Positions 7,658 to 16,410 are shown, numbered from the stretch's first letter. The stretch is DNA of 64,000 bases from Streptomyces tubercidicus (GCF_027497495.1 NZ_CP114205.1:7254001-7318000); one strand, 5' to 3'. A program made the numbers and translations. Notes: generated by a model not told the origin, from the letters alone.

Positions 7658-9106
7658 GTGTTTGTGCGTACGGAAAGGGACAGGGAAACCCGGAGCGGGA
7701 CGACCGGGTGCGCCACGGAGGCCGCCGCGGCGCCTGGGCTGCTCCTGCTGCTCGCGTGCGGAGCGATGTTCCTGGTCATCCTCGACGCCACGATCGTCTC
7801 GGTCGCGCTGCCCGCCGTCGGCTCCGAACTCGGCTTCGGCGGCGCGGGGCTGGGGTGGGTGGTGAATGCCTACACCCTGACCTTCGCCGGATTCCTGTTA
7901 CTGGGCGGCCGATTGGCCGACCTCTCCGGCACCCGGCTGGTGCTGGTGACGGGGCTTGCGATCTTCACCCTCGCCAATCTGTGGTCCGGACTCGCCGCCG
8001 GCCCGGCGCAGTTGGTGACCGCCCGCGCTGTGCAGGGCGTCGGCGGCGCGCTGTTGATGCCGGCCACGCTGACCGTCGTGCACCAGGCGTACGGCGATCC
8101 CGTACGGCGTGCCCGGGCACTCGGTCTGTGGAGCATGGTCGGTGCGGTCGGTGCCGCGGCCGGAACCGTGCTCGGCGGGGTGCTCACCGACGCGCTGGGC
8201 TGGCGCTGGGTGTTCTGGGTGAAGGTCCCCATCGGCCTGGCCGTCGCAGTGGCCGGGTGGCTGGTTCTGCCCCGCCGGACGGCCGCCGCGGAACCGGGAC
8301 AAGAGCGTCGTCCCATTGACGTCGTCGGGGCGCTCCTGGTGACGGCCGGGCTCGCCGCGCTCGTATACGGGGTGGTGACGGTGCGCGCCGCGGGCGCACG
8401 CGGTGTGGCGTTCGGCAGCCTGGCCGGTGCCGTGGTGCTGCTGGCGCTCTTCCTCGTCCACCAAGCCCGGTGGGCCCGCGAGCCCCTCGTCCCCTTGAGC
8501 ATCTTCGCCCACCGCTCGGTCAGCAGCGCCAACGCCGTCGTCTTCGGAATGGGGGTCGCCTACCTCGCCAGTCCCGTGCTGCTCGCGCTCTATCTGCAAC
8601 AGGTGCTCCACTACAGCCCCACCCGTGCGGGGCTCGGCTTCCTGCCGTCCGCCTTCGCCGTGATGATCGGCGCTCAGCTGGCGGGCCGCCTCACCCCGCG
8701 CTGGGGCACTCGCCGTACCGCTGCGGCGGGAACGGCCGTCTCCGCCGCCGGCTTTCTCTGGCTGTCGGGCATCGGCGCCCACAGCGCCTTCCTGACGGAT
8801 ATCGCGCTCCCCGCGTCGCTGTTCGGGCTCGGCGCCGGTGTGGCGTTCACGCCCATCACCGTGGCGGCCACCGGCGGCGTCGCCCCCTCCATGACGGGGC
8901 TCGCCTCGGGCCTGCTCAACACGACCCGCCAGGTGGCCACGGCACTCGGCATCGCCGTACTCACCACCCTCGCCGAATCCCGCGGTGGCGCTCCTGGCTA
9001 TGCACTCGCCTTCGCGGTGTCGGCGGGGCTGAGCCTGCTTGCCTCTGTGGCGGCGGTGGTGTGGATGCCGTCGGGGGGTGAGCGTATGAGTTCCTCGGGG
9101 GTGTGA
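7658..9106 (+). CDS. MFS exporter, DHA2 (EmrB/QacA) family, iron-box controlled
   Basis: This 482-residue protein has about 14 hydrophobic segments and the DHA2 signature LDATIVSVALPAV in the first transmembrane helix (about residues 44-56). Other family motifs are GGRLADLSGTRLVL (motif A), ARAVQGVGGALLMPATL (motif C region) and LGWRWVFWVKVPIG. It should export a small molecule using the proton gradient. The GTG at 7658 follows GGAGGA five bases upstream; a farther GTG at 7619 lacks such a site. The iron box upstream makes siderophore or iron-chelator export a reasonable inference, and the divergent TetR gene adds a possible ligand control. The C-terminus is short and cytoplasmic. Confidence 0.9.
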   Translation: MFVRTERDRETRSGTTGCATEAAAAPGLLLLLACGAMFLVILDATIVSVALPAVGSELGFGGAGLGWVVNAYTLTFAGFLLLGGRLADLSGTRLVLVTGLAIFTLANLWSGLAAGPAQLVTARAVQGVGGALLMPATLTVVHQAYGDPVRRARALGLWSMVGAVGAAAGTVLGGVLTDALGWRWVFWVKVPIGLAVAVAGWLVLPRRTAAAEPGQERRPIDVVGALLVTAGLAALVYGVVTVRAAGARGVAFGSLAGAVVLLALFLVHQARWAREPLVPLSIFAHRSVSSANAVVFGMGVAYLASPVLLALYLQQVLHYSPTRAGLGFLPSAFAVMIGAQLAGRLTPRWGTRRTAAAGTAVSAAGFLWLSGIGAHSAFLTDIALPASLFGLGAGVAFTPITVAATGGVAPSMTGLASGLLNTTRQVATALGIAVLTTLAESRGGAPGYALAFAVSAGLSLLASVAAVVWMPSGGERMSSSGV

Positions 9107-9123
9107 CGGGGGTTCCCGCGTCG

Positions 9124-9882
9124 TCATACCTTCCGTACGGTCACGCCCGCCGCCGTCAGTTGCTCGGTCTCGTCGTCCGGTGCGGACTCCTCGGTGATGA
9201 CGGCGTGCAGGTCAGGGGCGGGGGTGACGAACGCGAGGGCGGTACGGGAGAGCTTGGCGGCCTCCGCGACGGCGATCACGCGGCGGGAAGAGGTGATCGC
9301 GGCGCGTTTGACGGCGGCATCGTCCAAGTCGTAGGCGGTCAGGCCGTTCGCCGCATTCAGGCCGCAGCAGCCGATGATCGCGGTGTCGAAACGGAGGGCG
9401 GCCAGGGAGGCCTGGGTGAGGGGGCCGGTCAGTGCCAGTTCGCCGGGGCGGGGTCGGCCGCCGGGTACCAGGAGCGTCAGCTGTGGCGCGTCTGTGAGGG
9501 CATTCACCGCGTGGAGGGAGAGCGGCAGTACGGTCAGCCGGCGGTCTGTCAGTTGCCGGGCCACCTCCAGGCAGGTGGTGCCGCTGTCGAGTACTACGGA
9601 CTCTCCGTCGGCGACCAGCCGGGCGGCCTCGGCGGCGATGCGCCGCTTGGCCTCCAGTCCCTCCTGGGCCCGCAGGGCGAAGGGTGGTTCCTCGCCGCGC
9701 AGCAGCAGGCTGCGTGCGCCTCCTCGGTAGCGCTCAAGTACCCCCTGGGAAGCCAGGAGCTCCAGGTCGCGGCGGATGGTCATCTCGGAGGCGCCGGTGA
9801 GCCCGGCGAGCTCCGCGACGCCGAGGCTTCCTGCCTCGCGCACTGCTTCTGTGATCTGCCTGAGTCGATCTGTGCCAGCCAT
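9124..9882 (-). CDS. DeoR-family transcriptional regulator
   Basis: This 252-residue regulator has an N-terminal DeoR helix-turn-helix (VAELAGLTGASEMTIRRDLE, about residues 22-41) and a C-terminal sugar-phosphate isomerase-like sensor domain with the signature SVVLDSGTTCLEVARQL (about 93-109) and the FDTAIIGCCGLNAANGLTAY region. Such proteins usually sense phosphorylated sugars. The start is uncertain: ATG at 9882 is used here, while ATG at 9897 adds five residues; neither has a clear ribosome site. It is divergent from an MFS transporter, with three TTCGAA elements in between. It converges on the iron-box MFS gene, 17 bases away. Confidence 0.88.
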   Translation of the reverse strand: MAGTDRLRQITEAVREAGSLGVAELAGLTGASEMTIRRDLELLASQGVLERYRGGARSLLLRGEEPPFALRAQEGLEAKRRIAAEAARLVADGESVVLDSGTTCLEVARQLTDRRLTVLPLSLHAVNALTDAPQLTLLVPGGRPRPGELALTGPLTQASLAALRFDTAIIGCCGLNAANGLTAYDLDDAAVKRAAITSSRRVIAVAEAAKLSRTALAFVTPAPDLHAVITEESAPDDETEQLTAAGVTVRKV

Positions 9883-9905
9883 GCTCAGATTGAACATCCA
9901 TGGTG

Positions 9906-9952
9906 TTCGAAATGCAATCTTTCGAAAGTGGAAGTTGTTCGCTATGTTCGAA
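9906..9952. promoter_or_regulatory. Three TTCGAA elements, putative DeoR operator
   Basis: TTCGAA occurs at 9906-9911, 9921-9926 and 9947-9952, embedded in AT-richer sequence in the short gap between the divergent DeoR and MFS genes. DeoR-type repressors commonly bind several spaced repeats, so these are good operator candidates. The last copy ends three bases before the MFS start codon. Confidence 0.5.
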
Positions 9953-9954
9953 GC

Positions 9955-11244
9955 GTGGAGAGATCACTGCGGGTCGGTCGACTGGCCACCTTCGCCTACT
10001 TCGTCCTGAACGGCTTCCTGATGGGGATGTGGATCGTCCATATCCCCGGTATCGAGCATCGCGTAGGGATCGGCCATGCCGTGCTTGGCTGGCTCCTGCT
10101 GCTGCTCGGTGCGGGAGCCTTCGCCGGTATGCAGATCGTCGGCCCCCTGACCGACCGCTTCGGCACCCGCACCGTCGTACCGCTCAGCGCAGCCCTGTGC
10201 AGTGCGGCCGTGGTCCTGCCGGGATGGGCCACGAGCGGCTGGACGCTGGGGGCGGCGCTACTGGTGCTCGGTCTCGGCAACGGCTGTCTGGATGTCAGCA
10301 TGAACGCCCATGCCGTGCAGGTCGAGCGCGGCTACCAGCGGCCCGTCATGTCCGCGTTCCATGCCGCTTTCTCCATCGGCGGCGTCCTTGCCGCGTTGGT
10401 CGGCGCCCGGATGCTCAGCTGGGGGTGGAGCGCGGCAGCGACCCTCGGTGCGGTGGCACTGCTGGGCGTGGCCGTGGCAGCGGTGGCGGCCCCCGCGCTG
10501 CTGCCGCTCCAGGGTGCTCATACGGCTGGTGCCCCTGAGGACCCAGATGCCCCCGTTGCTGCCGTCGGGAAGGCGCGACACGGAACTCCCCGGCGTATCT
10601 GGGGACTTGCAACCCTCGCATTGATGATCATGCTGTGCGAAGGCGTGGCCAATGACTGGAGCACGCTTCACCTGCGTCACGCCCTGGGAGCGCCGCCCGC
10701 CACCGCCGCCCTCGCCTACGGGGCCTTCTCCACCGCCATGACCATCGGCCGTCTGCTCGCCGACCGGGTGGCCGCGCGCTTCGGCTCCGTCGCCGTTCTC
10801 CGCTACGGGGCATCCGCCGCCGCACTCGGTCTCACTGCGGCTTCGCTCTCCTCCTCGATCCCCATGGCCCTGACCGGCTGGACACTGTTCGGCGCCGGAC
10901 TCTCCGGTTGCGTCCCCCAACTCTTCAGCGCCGCAGGCCACGCCGACCCGGCCGCCGCCGGGGCCAACGTCTCCCGCGTCGCGGGCCTCGGCTACCTCGG
11001 CATGCTCGCCGGGCCCACGGTCATCGGCCCCCTGACCGAGGTCATGCCGCTCCACCTCACGTTCTTCCTGCCCGTGGCGTTCTGCATCGTCGCCGCTGCC
11101 ACGGCCGGCATCCTCCGGTGGAAGGCAGTGGAAGGCAGCGGCGTTCTACGAGGCCCCTTGCTGGAACGTCCTGGCATGGAACGTCCTGGCATGGGACGTC
11201 CTGGCATGGGACGTATGTCAGAACGTGATGTAGACGCTGGGTAG
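9955..11244 (+). CDS. MFS transporter, 12-TM, FucP/sugar-like group
   Basis: This 429-residue transporter has about 12 hydrophobic segments. Notable parts are FAYFVLNGFLMGMWIVHIPG in helix 1, GPLTDRFGTRTVV (motif A) and GNGCLDVSMNAHAVQVERGY, a signature of the YbjJ/FucP-like MFS group. It may import or export a sugar-like compound, consistent with a divergent DeoR sensor. The GTG at 9955 gives a start just before helix 1; no Shine-Dalgarno is evident, so a leaderless transcript is possible. The last 25 residues are a tandem repeat of RPGM units encoded by a 15-bp DNA repeat. The 3' end overlaps the convergent FG-GAP gene by 27 bases. Confidence 0.82.
   Translation: MERSLRVGRLATFAYFVLNGFLMGMWIVHIPGIEHRVGIGHAVLGWLLLLLGAGAFAGMQIVGPLTDRFGTRTVVPLSAALCSAAVVLPGWATSGWTLGAALLVLGLGNGCLDVSMNAHAVQVERGYQRPVMSAFHAAFSIGGVLAALVGARMLSWGWSAAATLGAVALLGVAVAAVAAPALLPLQGAHTAGAPEDPDAPVAAVGKARHGTPRRIWGLATLALMIMLCEGVANDWSTLHLRHALGAPPATAALAYGAFSTAMTIGRLLADRVAARFGSVAVLRYGASAAALGLTAASLSSSIPMALTGWTLFGAGLSGCVPQLFSAAGHADPAAAGANVSRVAGLGYLGMLAGPTVIGPLTEVMPLHLTFFLPVAFCIVAAATAGILRWKAVEGSGVLRGPLLERPGMERPGMGRPGMGRMSERDVDAG
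11161..11215 (+). repeat. 15-bp tandem repeat in MFS C-terminus
   Basis: Units of CTGGCATGGAACGTC, with small variations, repeat about 3.5 times. They encode ERPGMERPGMGRPGMGR at the end of the MFS protein. Unit length is a multiple of three, so copy-number change keeps the frame. Confidence 0.8.
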
Positions 11245-12702
11245 GGCGGCGCCGAAGAGGGCGTGGGGGCCGCGCAGGGTGAGGCCGGTTTCCTTGCCGC
11301 AGAGGGTGGTCGAACCGTTGACGGCGGGGCCGGTTTGGGTGCCGCGGGCGAGCCAGGTGCAGCCGTCGGTGTTCTCGGAGGGAGTGCCCACGACGGCTTC
11401 CGCCTTGCCGTCTTTGGTGAGGTCGGCGAGATGGACGGCGCTGCCGAATCCGTCGTCGGTTTCGGCGCTGTCGGAGATGCCGGGGGTGTCCTGGGAATAG
11501 GCGGTGGATTTGTTTGTGGTCAGGCCGGCGGCGGATCCGTACAGGAGGACGGCACCGCCGGCGTAGGCGCGGGTGCCGATCGCTTCACCGGGCACGCCGA
11601 CCAGGACATCGGCATAGCCGTCCGCATTGATGTCACCGATGCTCAGCGACTGCCCGAATCGGTCCTCGAATTCCCCGGCGCCCGGGATACCCTCGGTGTC
11701 CTGGTGGAAGATGCGGGGCTGCTGATCGGCGGTGATGCCATGGGCGCTGCCGTAAAGGACCTGAATCTCGCCTCCCTTGTGGGCGCCACGCTCACCGTCA
11801 ACCGTTGCGTCGTCGGCGATACCGGTGATCAGATCGCCGTAGCCATCGCCGTTCACGTCCCCGATCTGACCGGTGTGACCGTCGGCGTAGGGCAGTTTGA
11901 GCGGCGCGTCCTTTGTGGGGTCGGAGGGGTCCACCGGGCCGCGATCGAGGAGCACGGGGCCGCGACGGTCGCCATCGGTCGCTCCGGGCAGCCAGAACCG
12001 CTCGGCTCGGCCGTCACCGTTGACATCGCCCATCACCACTCCGCGTGCGCCGATGCGCCATTCCCGGTACTGCGAGGCGGCCTGCCCGCTGCGAGTGAAG
12101 GGGCCTGTATAGGCGGCACCTTCACAGCGCGACGCCACGGTCACCTCCGGGGCACCGTCCCCGTTCATGTCCCCCGTAGCCAGTCCCACGCCGAAGCCAC
12201 AGAGGGTCTGGAGCTTGCCGAACTCTGCGACGGGGCTGATTGTCGCCCCGCCTTTCGGCCCGGACGGCCCGCCCCACACCACGGTCACCGAACCGCGCGC
12301 CTCCTTGCCGTCCACGGCCTCATGGGGCGCACCGACCAGCAGGTCCGCGTAGCCGTCGCGGTCGAGGTCCGCACTCGCCACCGATGTGCCGAACCCGTCG
12401 GACGCTTCCGGCTCACCCGGCACTCCCGCACTCGCCTGAGTAATCACGGTGCGTCGGGCGGCACCCACCGAGGAGGCCGACCCGTACAGCACCACTACCG
12501 CACCGGCTCCTTCCACCGCGCCGTTGGCCGCACCAGGTGCCCCCACTGCCAGATCACGGTAGCCGTCACCATTGAAGTCATCCTGCACCGTCGCCGTATT
12601 GGCGCCTCGGTACGGCGCGGCCGCCGCTACTGCCGGACCGGAGACAAAGGTGCCGGCGGCGACCGTGGTGAGCACGGCGGATAACGCAACGATCCTGTGC
12701 AA
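11218..12702 (-). CDS. Secreted FG-GAP (integrin-like beta-propeller) repeat protein
   Basis: This 494-residue protein starts with a Sec-type signal peptide (MHRIVALSAVLTTVAAGTF through AAAAP, about residues 1-29). About seven FG-GAP/VCBS repeats follow, each with a calcium-loop motif such as DFNGDGYRDLAVG, DLDRDGYADLLVG, DMNGDGAPEVTV, DVNGDGYGDLITG and DINADGYADVLVG. This predicts a calcium-stabilised extracellular beta-propeller. Functions in Streptomyces are mostly unknown. The TTG at 12702 is the likely start because AAGGGG lies seven bases upstream and the signal peptide begins there. The tail overlaps the convergent MFS gene by 27 bases. Confidence 0.85.
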   Translation of the reverse strand: MHRIVALSAVLTTVAAGTFVSGPAVAAAAPYRGANTATVQDDFNGDGYRDLAVGAPGAANGAVEGAGAVVVLYGSASSVGAARRTVITQASAGVPGEPEASDGFGTSVASADLDRDGYADLLVGAPHEAVDGKEARGSVTVVWGGPSGPKGGATISPVAEFGKLQTLCGFGVGLATGDMNGDGAPEVTVASRCEGAAYTGPFTRSGQAASQYREWRIGARGVVMGDVNGDGRAERFWLPGATDGDRRGPVLLDRGPVDPSDPTKDAPLKLPYADGHTGQIGDVNGDGYGDLITGIADDATVDGERGAHKGGEIQVLYGSAHGITADQQPRIFHQDTEGIPGAGEFEDRFGQSLSIGDINADGYADVLVGVPGEAIGTRAYAGGAVLLYGSAAGLTTNKSTAYSQDTPGISDSAETDDGFGSAVHLADLTKDGKAEAVVGTPSENTDGCTWLARGTQTGPAVNGSTTLCGKETGLTLRGPHALFGAALPSVYITF

Positions 12703-12924
12703 CGAAACCCCTTGATCCGAAGGTGAGTTGGCGGCCCACCGCGCAACGCTGCCCGCGGTGGCCGTCCTTCGCCGGCGTCGATACCGGCACCACTCGCCAC
12801 ACACGACACATCACCGGGGTCAATGGTTGTAAGGGGGTGTACGTGGTTGCAGGGGCGGCCGACTCGCCAGTGCATGCCCGAGCCCCGAGGCCGAGGCCCG
12901 GGGGAGTGGGACAGTCCGGCAGGG

Positions 12925-13731
12925 CTACGGGCGGCGGCGTCCCCATGCGGAGATCATCGGGCCGGTGGCCAGGTCGAGTTGGCCGGTGGCGACGTTTGCC
13001 AGATGACGGTCGATTTCCTCGTCGGTGGCAAGCCCCTGTCCTGTCAGATGGTGGCGGACCTGCCGTACGGTCGCGTCCTCCAGTACGGCGCACGCCGGCG
13101 AGGTGATCGGGAAGTACGCATCGGCCTGCACATCGTCCAGACCGGCCTCGCGGAGCACCCTGGGCAGGGTTCGCCCGTACGCGAGGTCCGCGCCGCGTGC
13201 TGCCATCAGGGCGCGGAAGCCGGACCGCATCCGGTTGGCGAGGCGCTGTTCGGGACCCGACTCGTCCGGGCACGGCAGCGGCTGCAACGTCGGGTCGGCG
13301 TCCTCCAGAAGCAGCCAGCCGCCGGGCCGCAGCGCCTGGACCATCCGGCGCAGGGCCTCGGCGCGGTCGGTGACGTGGACCAGGACCAGTCGGGCGTGTA
13401 CGAGATCGAAGCCACCGGGCGGCGGCGGGTCGGCCGCCACGTCGTGGGTGAGCACCTCGATCACGCCGTCGGCAATACGGGAGGTCCAGGACACATCGAT
13501 GTCGGTGGCGAGCACCGTGCCCGTCGGACCGACGCGCTCGGCCAGCCCGAGGGGTACGGAGGGACCGCCGGCGCCGACCTCCCAGCACCGCATACCGGCA
13601 CCGATGCCGAGCTGGTCGACGTGCCGGAACGTCACCGGGTCGAACAGCTCGGCGAGAGCGCCGAAGCGGATACCCGCCTCGGACTGCTTGTTGTCCAGCA
13701 GGTAACCGTGGTCGGTGTCATGTTCAGCCAT
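12925..13731 (-). CDS. SAM-dependent methyltransferase
   Basis: This 268-residue protein has motif I CWEVGAGGPSVPLGLAER (about residues 49-66), the acidic VLATDIDVSW loop and the FDLVHARLVLVHV strand. Motif I is slightly unusual, with GGPS rather than GxGxG. It ends in MISAWGRRRP, like the methyltransferase at 3549, and both have RxxALRPGGWLLLED-type segments, so they look like paralogues. The acceptor is unknown. It is divergent from the sigma-factor gene at 13910, with about 180 bases between. Confidence 0.8.
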   Translation of the reverse strand: MAEHDTDHGYLLDNKQSEAGIRFGALAELFDPVTFRHVDQLGIGAGMRCWEVGAGGPSVPLGLAERVGPTGTVLATDIDVSWTSRIADGVIEVLTHDVAADPPPPGGFDLVHARLVLVHVTDRAEALRRMVQALRPGGWLLLEDADPTLQPLPCPDESGPEQRLANRMRSGFRALMAARGADLAYGRTLPRVLREAGLDDVQADAYFPITSPACAVLEDATVRQVRHHLTGQGLATDEEIDRHLANVATGQLDLATGPMISAWGRRRP

Positions 13732-13909
13732 GAGTCGATTCTGGCAGGGAGGGGCGTCGTCCCGTCCCGACCTGACCCAACCCGCCCTGACCGAGGGTGA
13801 CTTGCCTCATTGGTGGATGGGCGATCGCGTCCGCTCCGTCGGGACATGCCCGTTGCGATGCCGGGTAGGGGCCCTGTGACGGGGGCCAGCAACCGGAAGG
13901 AGCCAGAGC

Positions 13910-14788
13910 ATGCGCAACAGCACCTCGACGGTAGGGACGGCGCAGGAGACCTCGTCGAAGGTGTGTGCCGTCCCGGCTCCGGCGGCGCTGCCGCAGATTC
14001 CGGACCCGCAGCATGTCGCTCCCGCCGACGCACGGAGGCTCTCGAAGCTGCTGCTTCTGCGACTTGAGTCGCTGGAAGAGGGCACGCAGGAGTACCAGTA
14101 CGTGCGCAACACCCTCATCGAGATGAACCTGACCCTGGTGCGCTATGTGGCCCGCCGGTTCTCCAGCCGCAGGGAGTCCATGGAGGATGTGTTGCAGGTC
14201 GGGACGATCGGTCTGATCAAGGCGATCGACCGCTACGACCCCTCCCGTGACGTGGAGTTCACCACTCTCGCCGTCCCGTACATCCAGGGCGAGATCAAGC
14301 GGTTCTTCCGGGACACGACCTGGTCGGTGCGGGTGCCGAGGCGTCTGCAGGAGCTTCGTATCGACCTGGCCCGTGCCCGGGAGGAGCTGGAGGCGGAGGG
14401 CAGTCATGAGCCGTCCGTCGCGGAGCTTGCCGAGCACCTCGGGATTCCCGAGGAGGAGGTGGCGGAGGGATTGGTGGCCTGTAACGGCTACGACAGTGAC
14501 TCCATCGACCGGCCCATCCAGGCCGGTGGCGGCGGCAAGCAGCAGACGGGTCTCGTCGCCGACCTCGTCGGCACCGAGGACCCCGCCCTGGCCCTGGCCG
14601 AAGACATCCAGGCCCTCAAGCCGCACCTGGCCAAGCTCGACGACCGCGACCGCACCCTCCTCCAGCTGCGCTTCGGCGCGGAGATGACACAGTCCGAGAT
14701 CGGCGAGGAACTCGGCCTCTCCCAGATGCATGTCTCGCGCCTGCTGACCCGCGTCTGCGCAAAGCTGCGTGAGGGGCTGCTCGCCTGA
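13910..14788 (+). CDS. RNA polymerase sigma factor, SigB/SigF/SigG family
   Basis: This 292-residue group 3 sigma factor has region 2 (LVRYVARRFSSRRESMEDVLQVGTIGL, about residues 76-102, then FTTLAVPYIQGEIKRFFRD), region 3 (SVRVPRRLQELRIDLARARE) and region 4 (LLQLRFGAEMTQSEIGEELG then SQMHVSRLLTRV). The family controls stress and sporulation genes in Streptomyces and is usually held by anti-sigma factors. No anti-sigma or anti-anti-sigma gene is adjacent, so its partner must lie elsewhere. The ATG at 13910 follows the ribosome site GGAAGGAG. The first 40 residues are unusually proline/alanine-rich. Confidence 0.93.
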   Translation: MRNSTSTVGTAQETSSKVCAVPAPAALPQIPDPQHVAPADARRLSKLLLLRLESLEEGTQEYQYVRNTLIEMNLTLVRYVARRFSSRRESMEDVLQVGTIGLIKAIDRYDPSRDVEFTTLAVPYIQGEIKRFFRDTTWSVRVPRRLQELRIDLARAREELEAEGSHEPSVAELAEHLGIPEEEVAEGLVACNGYDSDSIDRPIQAGGGGKQQTGLVADLVGTEDPALALAEDIQALKPHLAKLDDRDRTLLQLRFGAEMTQSEIGEELGLSQMHVSRLLTRVCAKLREGLLA

Positions 14789-14824
14789 GCTGGTCCTCTT
14801 GCCGGGGGCGCGTCGGCCGAGGTC

Positions 14825-15484
14825 TCACTCCCCGAATGCGAGCCGGATCCCGAAGGCGGCGATGACCGTACCCGTGATGCGGTCGAGATAGCGGCGTGCC
14901 CTGGGCCGTTGCAGACGCTCTCGGAGCACATGCCCGAGGGTGATCAGTACGCCGGCCCATATGACGGCCAGAAGGATGTGTATGCCGGTCAGGAGCACGC
15001 CCCCGGCGAGGTGCGAGGCGTCGGCGGGCAGGAACTGCGGGAGCACCGCGACGTAGAAAGCGCCCATCTTCGGGTTGAGAAGGTTGGTTGTGACCCCTTG
15101 ACGCCAGCCGCCGAGCAGGGAGTCGTCGGAGCCTGAACCCACGTTGACCTCGGCCCGGCTCCCGGGAGCCTCCGGGGCCTCGTCCATCGAGCGGCGCAAG
15201 GTTCCCCAGAGCATCCGGCCACCGATCCACACCAGGTACGCGGCCCCGGCCCAGCGGAGGATCTCGTACGCGAGGTGCGAGGCGGTCAGCAGTGCCGTGA
15301 CACCGAGCGAGGTGAGCATGCCCCAGATCAGTGTGCCGCTCTGGATTCCGAGGACCACGCCCCAGGCGCGTAGGCGGTGCCCGAGCGCGGCAGTGCGAAG
15401 GATGAGGGCGGTGTCCAGCCCGGGAGTGAGGGTGAGGAGTCCGACCATCAAAGAGAACGTCCACAACGCGTCCATGGGGATCAT
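14825..15484 (-). CDS. LysE/RhtB-family amino-acid exporter
   Basis: This 219-residue membrane protein has the RhtB layout of about six helices: MVGLLTLTPGLDTALILRTA at the start (about residues 13-32), then GVVLGIQSGTLIWGM, the hydrophilic loop with TTNLLNPKMGAFYVAVLPQF (a family signature), and C-terminal helices. It should export an amino acid or derivative. Between helices 3 and 4 a loop of about 25 Ser/Gly/Glu-rich residues is longer than usual. The ATG at 15484 is used; ATG at 15475 is an alternative. It converges with the sigma-factor gene. Confidence 0.88.
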   Translation of the reverse strand: MIPMDALWTFSLMVGLLTLTPGLDTALILRTAALGHRLRAWGVVLGIQSGTLIWGMLTSLGVTALLTASHLAYEILRWAGAAYLVWIGGRMLWGTLRRSMDEAPEAPGSRAEVNVGSGSDDSLLGGWRQGVTTNLLNPKMGAFYVAVLPQFLPADASHLAGGVLLTGIHILLAVIWAGVLITLGHVLRERLQRPRARRYLDRITGTVIAAFGIRLAFGE

Positions 15485-15830
15485 GGGCGATCACGTTACG
15501 TCGGAAGCCCCGGGACGACCACCCTCCTGCCCGATATCGGGCAGGATTTGTGCTGCGTGACCCTTGTGAAGGTCAGCGGCTCCCCGTGACGCTGCTGGCC
15601 GAGTACGCGGACCTGCCACAGTCGGTGGCGATCTACTCCGGCGCCGTCGCAGCCACGCGAGGCGGTGCAGCGGTTCAGCGCTTAGCGGGGAAGGCGCCCG
15701 GCCAGATCCCCACCCGCCCAGACACCCCGTACCCGCCCAGGCGAGCGACCGCGACCCTCAGGTCAGCCGACTTCGCCTCTCACGCACGTAGGCTGCCCGC
15801 GCTGACCATTCGTCACGAAAGGGGTGCTTT
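15485..15830. other. Intergenic region, no gene seen
   Basis: This gap separates the divergent LysE and VOC genes and should contain both promoters. I see no convincing coding sequence, RNA gene or strong repeat. Short palindromic stretches such as CCCGATATCGGG (15531-15542) could be regulator sites. Confidence 0.5.
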
Positions 15831-16244
15831 GTGGCCACTCAACTCAACCCGTACATCAGCTTCTCCGGTGAAGCGAAGCAAGCCATGGAGTTCTACAAGG
15901 AGGTCCTCGGCGGCGACCTGGCCGTCAACACCTACGGCAACTTCGGCTCCGAGGCACCACCCGGATACGCCGACAAGGTCATGCACAGCCAGCTCGAAAC
16001 GGCCAGCGGATTCACCCTGATGGGCGCCGACAACCCGCCCGGAACCGAACACAAGCCGGGGAACAACTTCGCCGTGAGCCTGAGCGGCGACGACTCGGAC
16101 GAACTGCGCGGCTACTGGGACAAGCTGTCCGCTGACGGCACCGTGTCCGTCCCCCTGGAAAAGCAGATGTGGGGTGACGTGTTCGGCATGTGCACCGACA
16201 AGTTCGGCATCACATGGATGGTCAACATCAGCGAGCAGGGCTGA
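15831..16244 (+). CDS. VOC-family protein (PhnB-like)
   Basis: This 137-residue protein resembles the PhnB/YjdN group of the glyoxalase/bleomycin-resistance superfamily: NPYISFSGEAKQAMEFYKEV at the N-terminus (about residues 6-25) and QMWGDVFGMCTDKFGITWMV near the C-terminus. The fold usually binds a metal, but the activity is unknown for most members. The start is GTG at 15831, with GAAAGGGG about seven bases upstream. It is followed by simple-sequence DNA. Confidence 0.85.
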   Translation: MATQLNPYISFSGEAKQAMEFYKEVLGGDLAVNTYGNFGSEAPPGYADKVMHSQLETASGFTLMGADNPPGTEHKPGNNFAVSLSGDDSDELRGYWDKLSADGTVSVPLEKQMWGDVFGMCTDKFGITWMVNISEQG

Positions 16245-16254
16245 CCGGGCCGAT

Positions 16255-16320
16255 CTGACCTGGCCTGGCCTGTCCTGGTCTGACCTGTCCTCGCCTGGTC
16301 TGGTCCGACGTGGCCTGAGC
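16255..16320. repeat. Degenerate CTGGCCTG/GACCTG repeat tract
   Basis: Directly after the VOC gene the sequence is a run of CTGGC-, CTGTC- and CTGGT-type units, a degenerate simple repeat without coding value. Confidence 0.6.
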
Positions 16321-16337
16321 CGGGTGTCTGCGCGTCG

Positions 16338-16371
16338 ACGCGTCGGCGCCCTACTGGGGGTGCCGACGCGT
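16338..16371. terminator. Hairpin between convergent genes
   Basis: A 10-bp perfect stem, ACGCGTCGGC paired with GCCGACGCGT, with a 14-base loop lies between the convergent VOC and FAD monooxygenase genes. It is the best terminator candidate there. Confidence 0.5.
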
Positions 16372-16374
16372 TGT

Positions 16375-16410
16375 CCACCTCCACCTCCACCTCCACCTCC
16401 ACGTCCATGT
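16375..16410. repeat. CCACCT hexamer microsatellite
   Basis: Four perfect CCACCT copies are followed by CCACGT and CCATGT. The tract is non-coding and lies in the convergent gap. Confidence 0.8.

Noticed and set aside
13840..13909. GGGTA-like -10 before the sigma-factor gene
   Set aside because: A GGGTAG is present at 13862-13867, but I could not find a GTT-type -35 at the proper spacing, so a SigB-type autoregulated promoter is not claimed.
16375..16410. Repeat tracts considered as CRISPR
   Set aside because: All repeats in the window are short tandem units without spacers; there are no cas genes.
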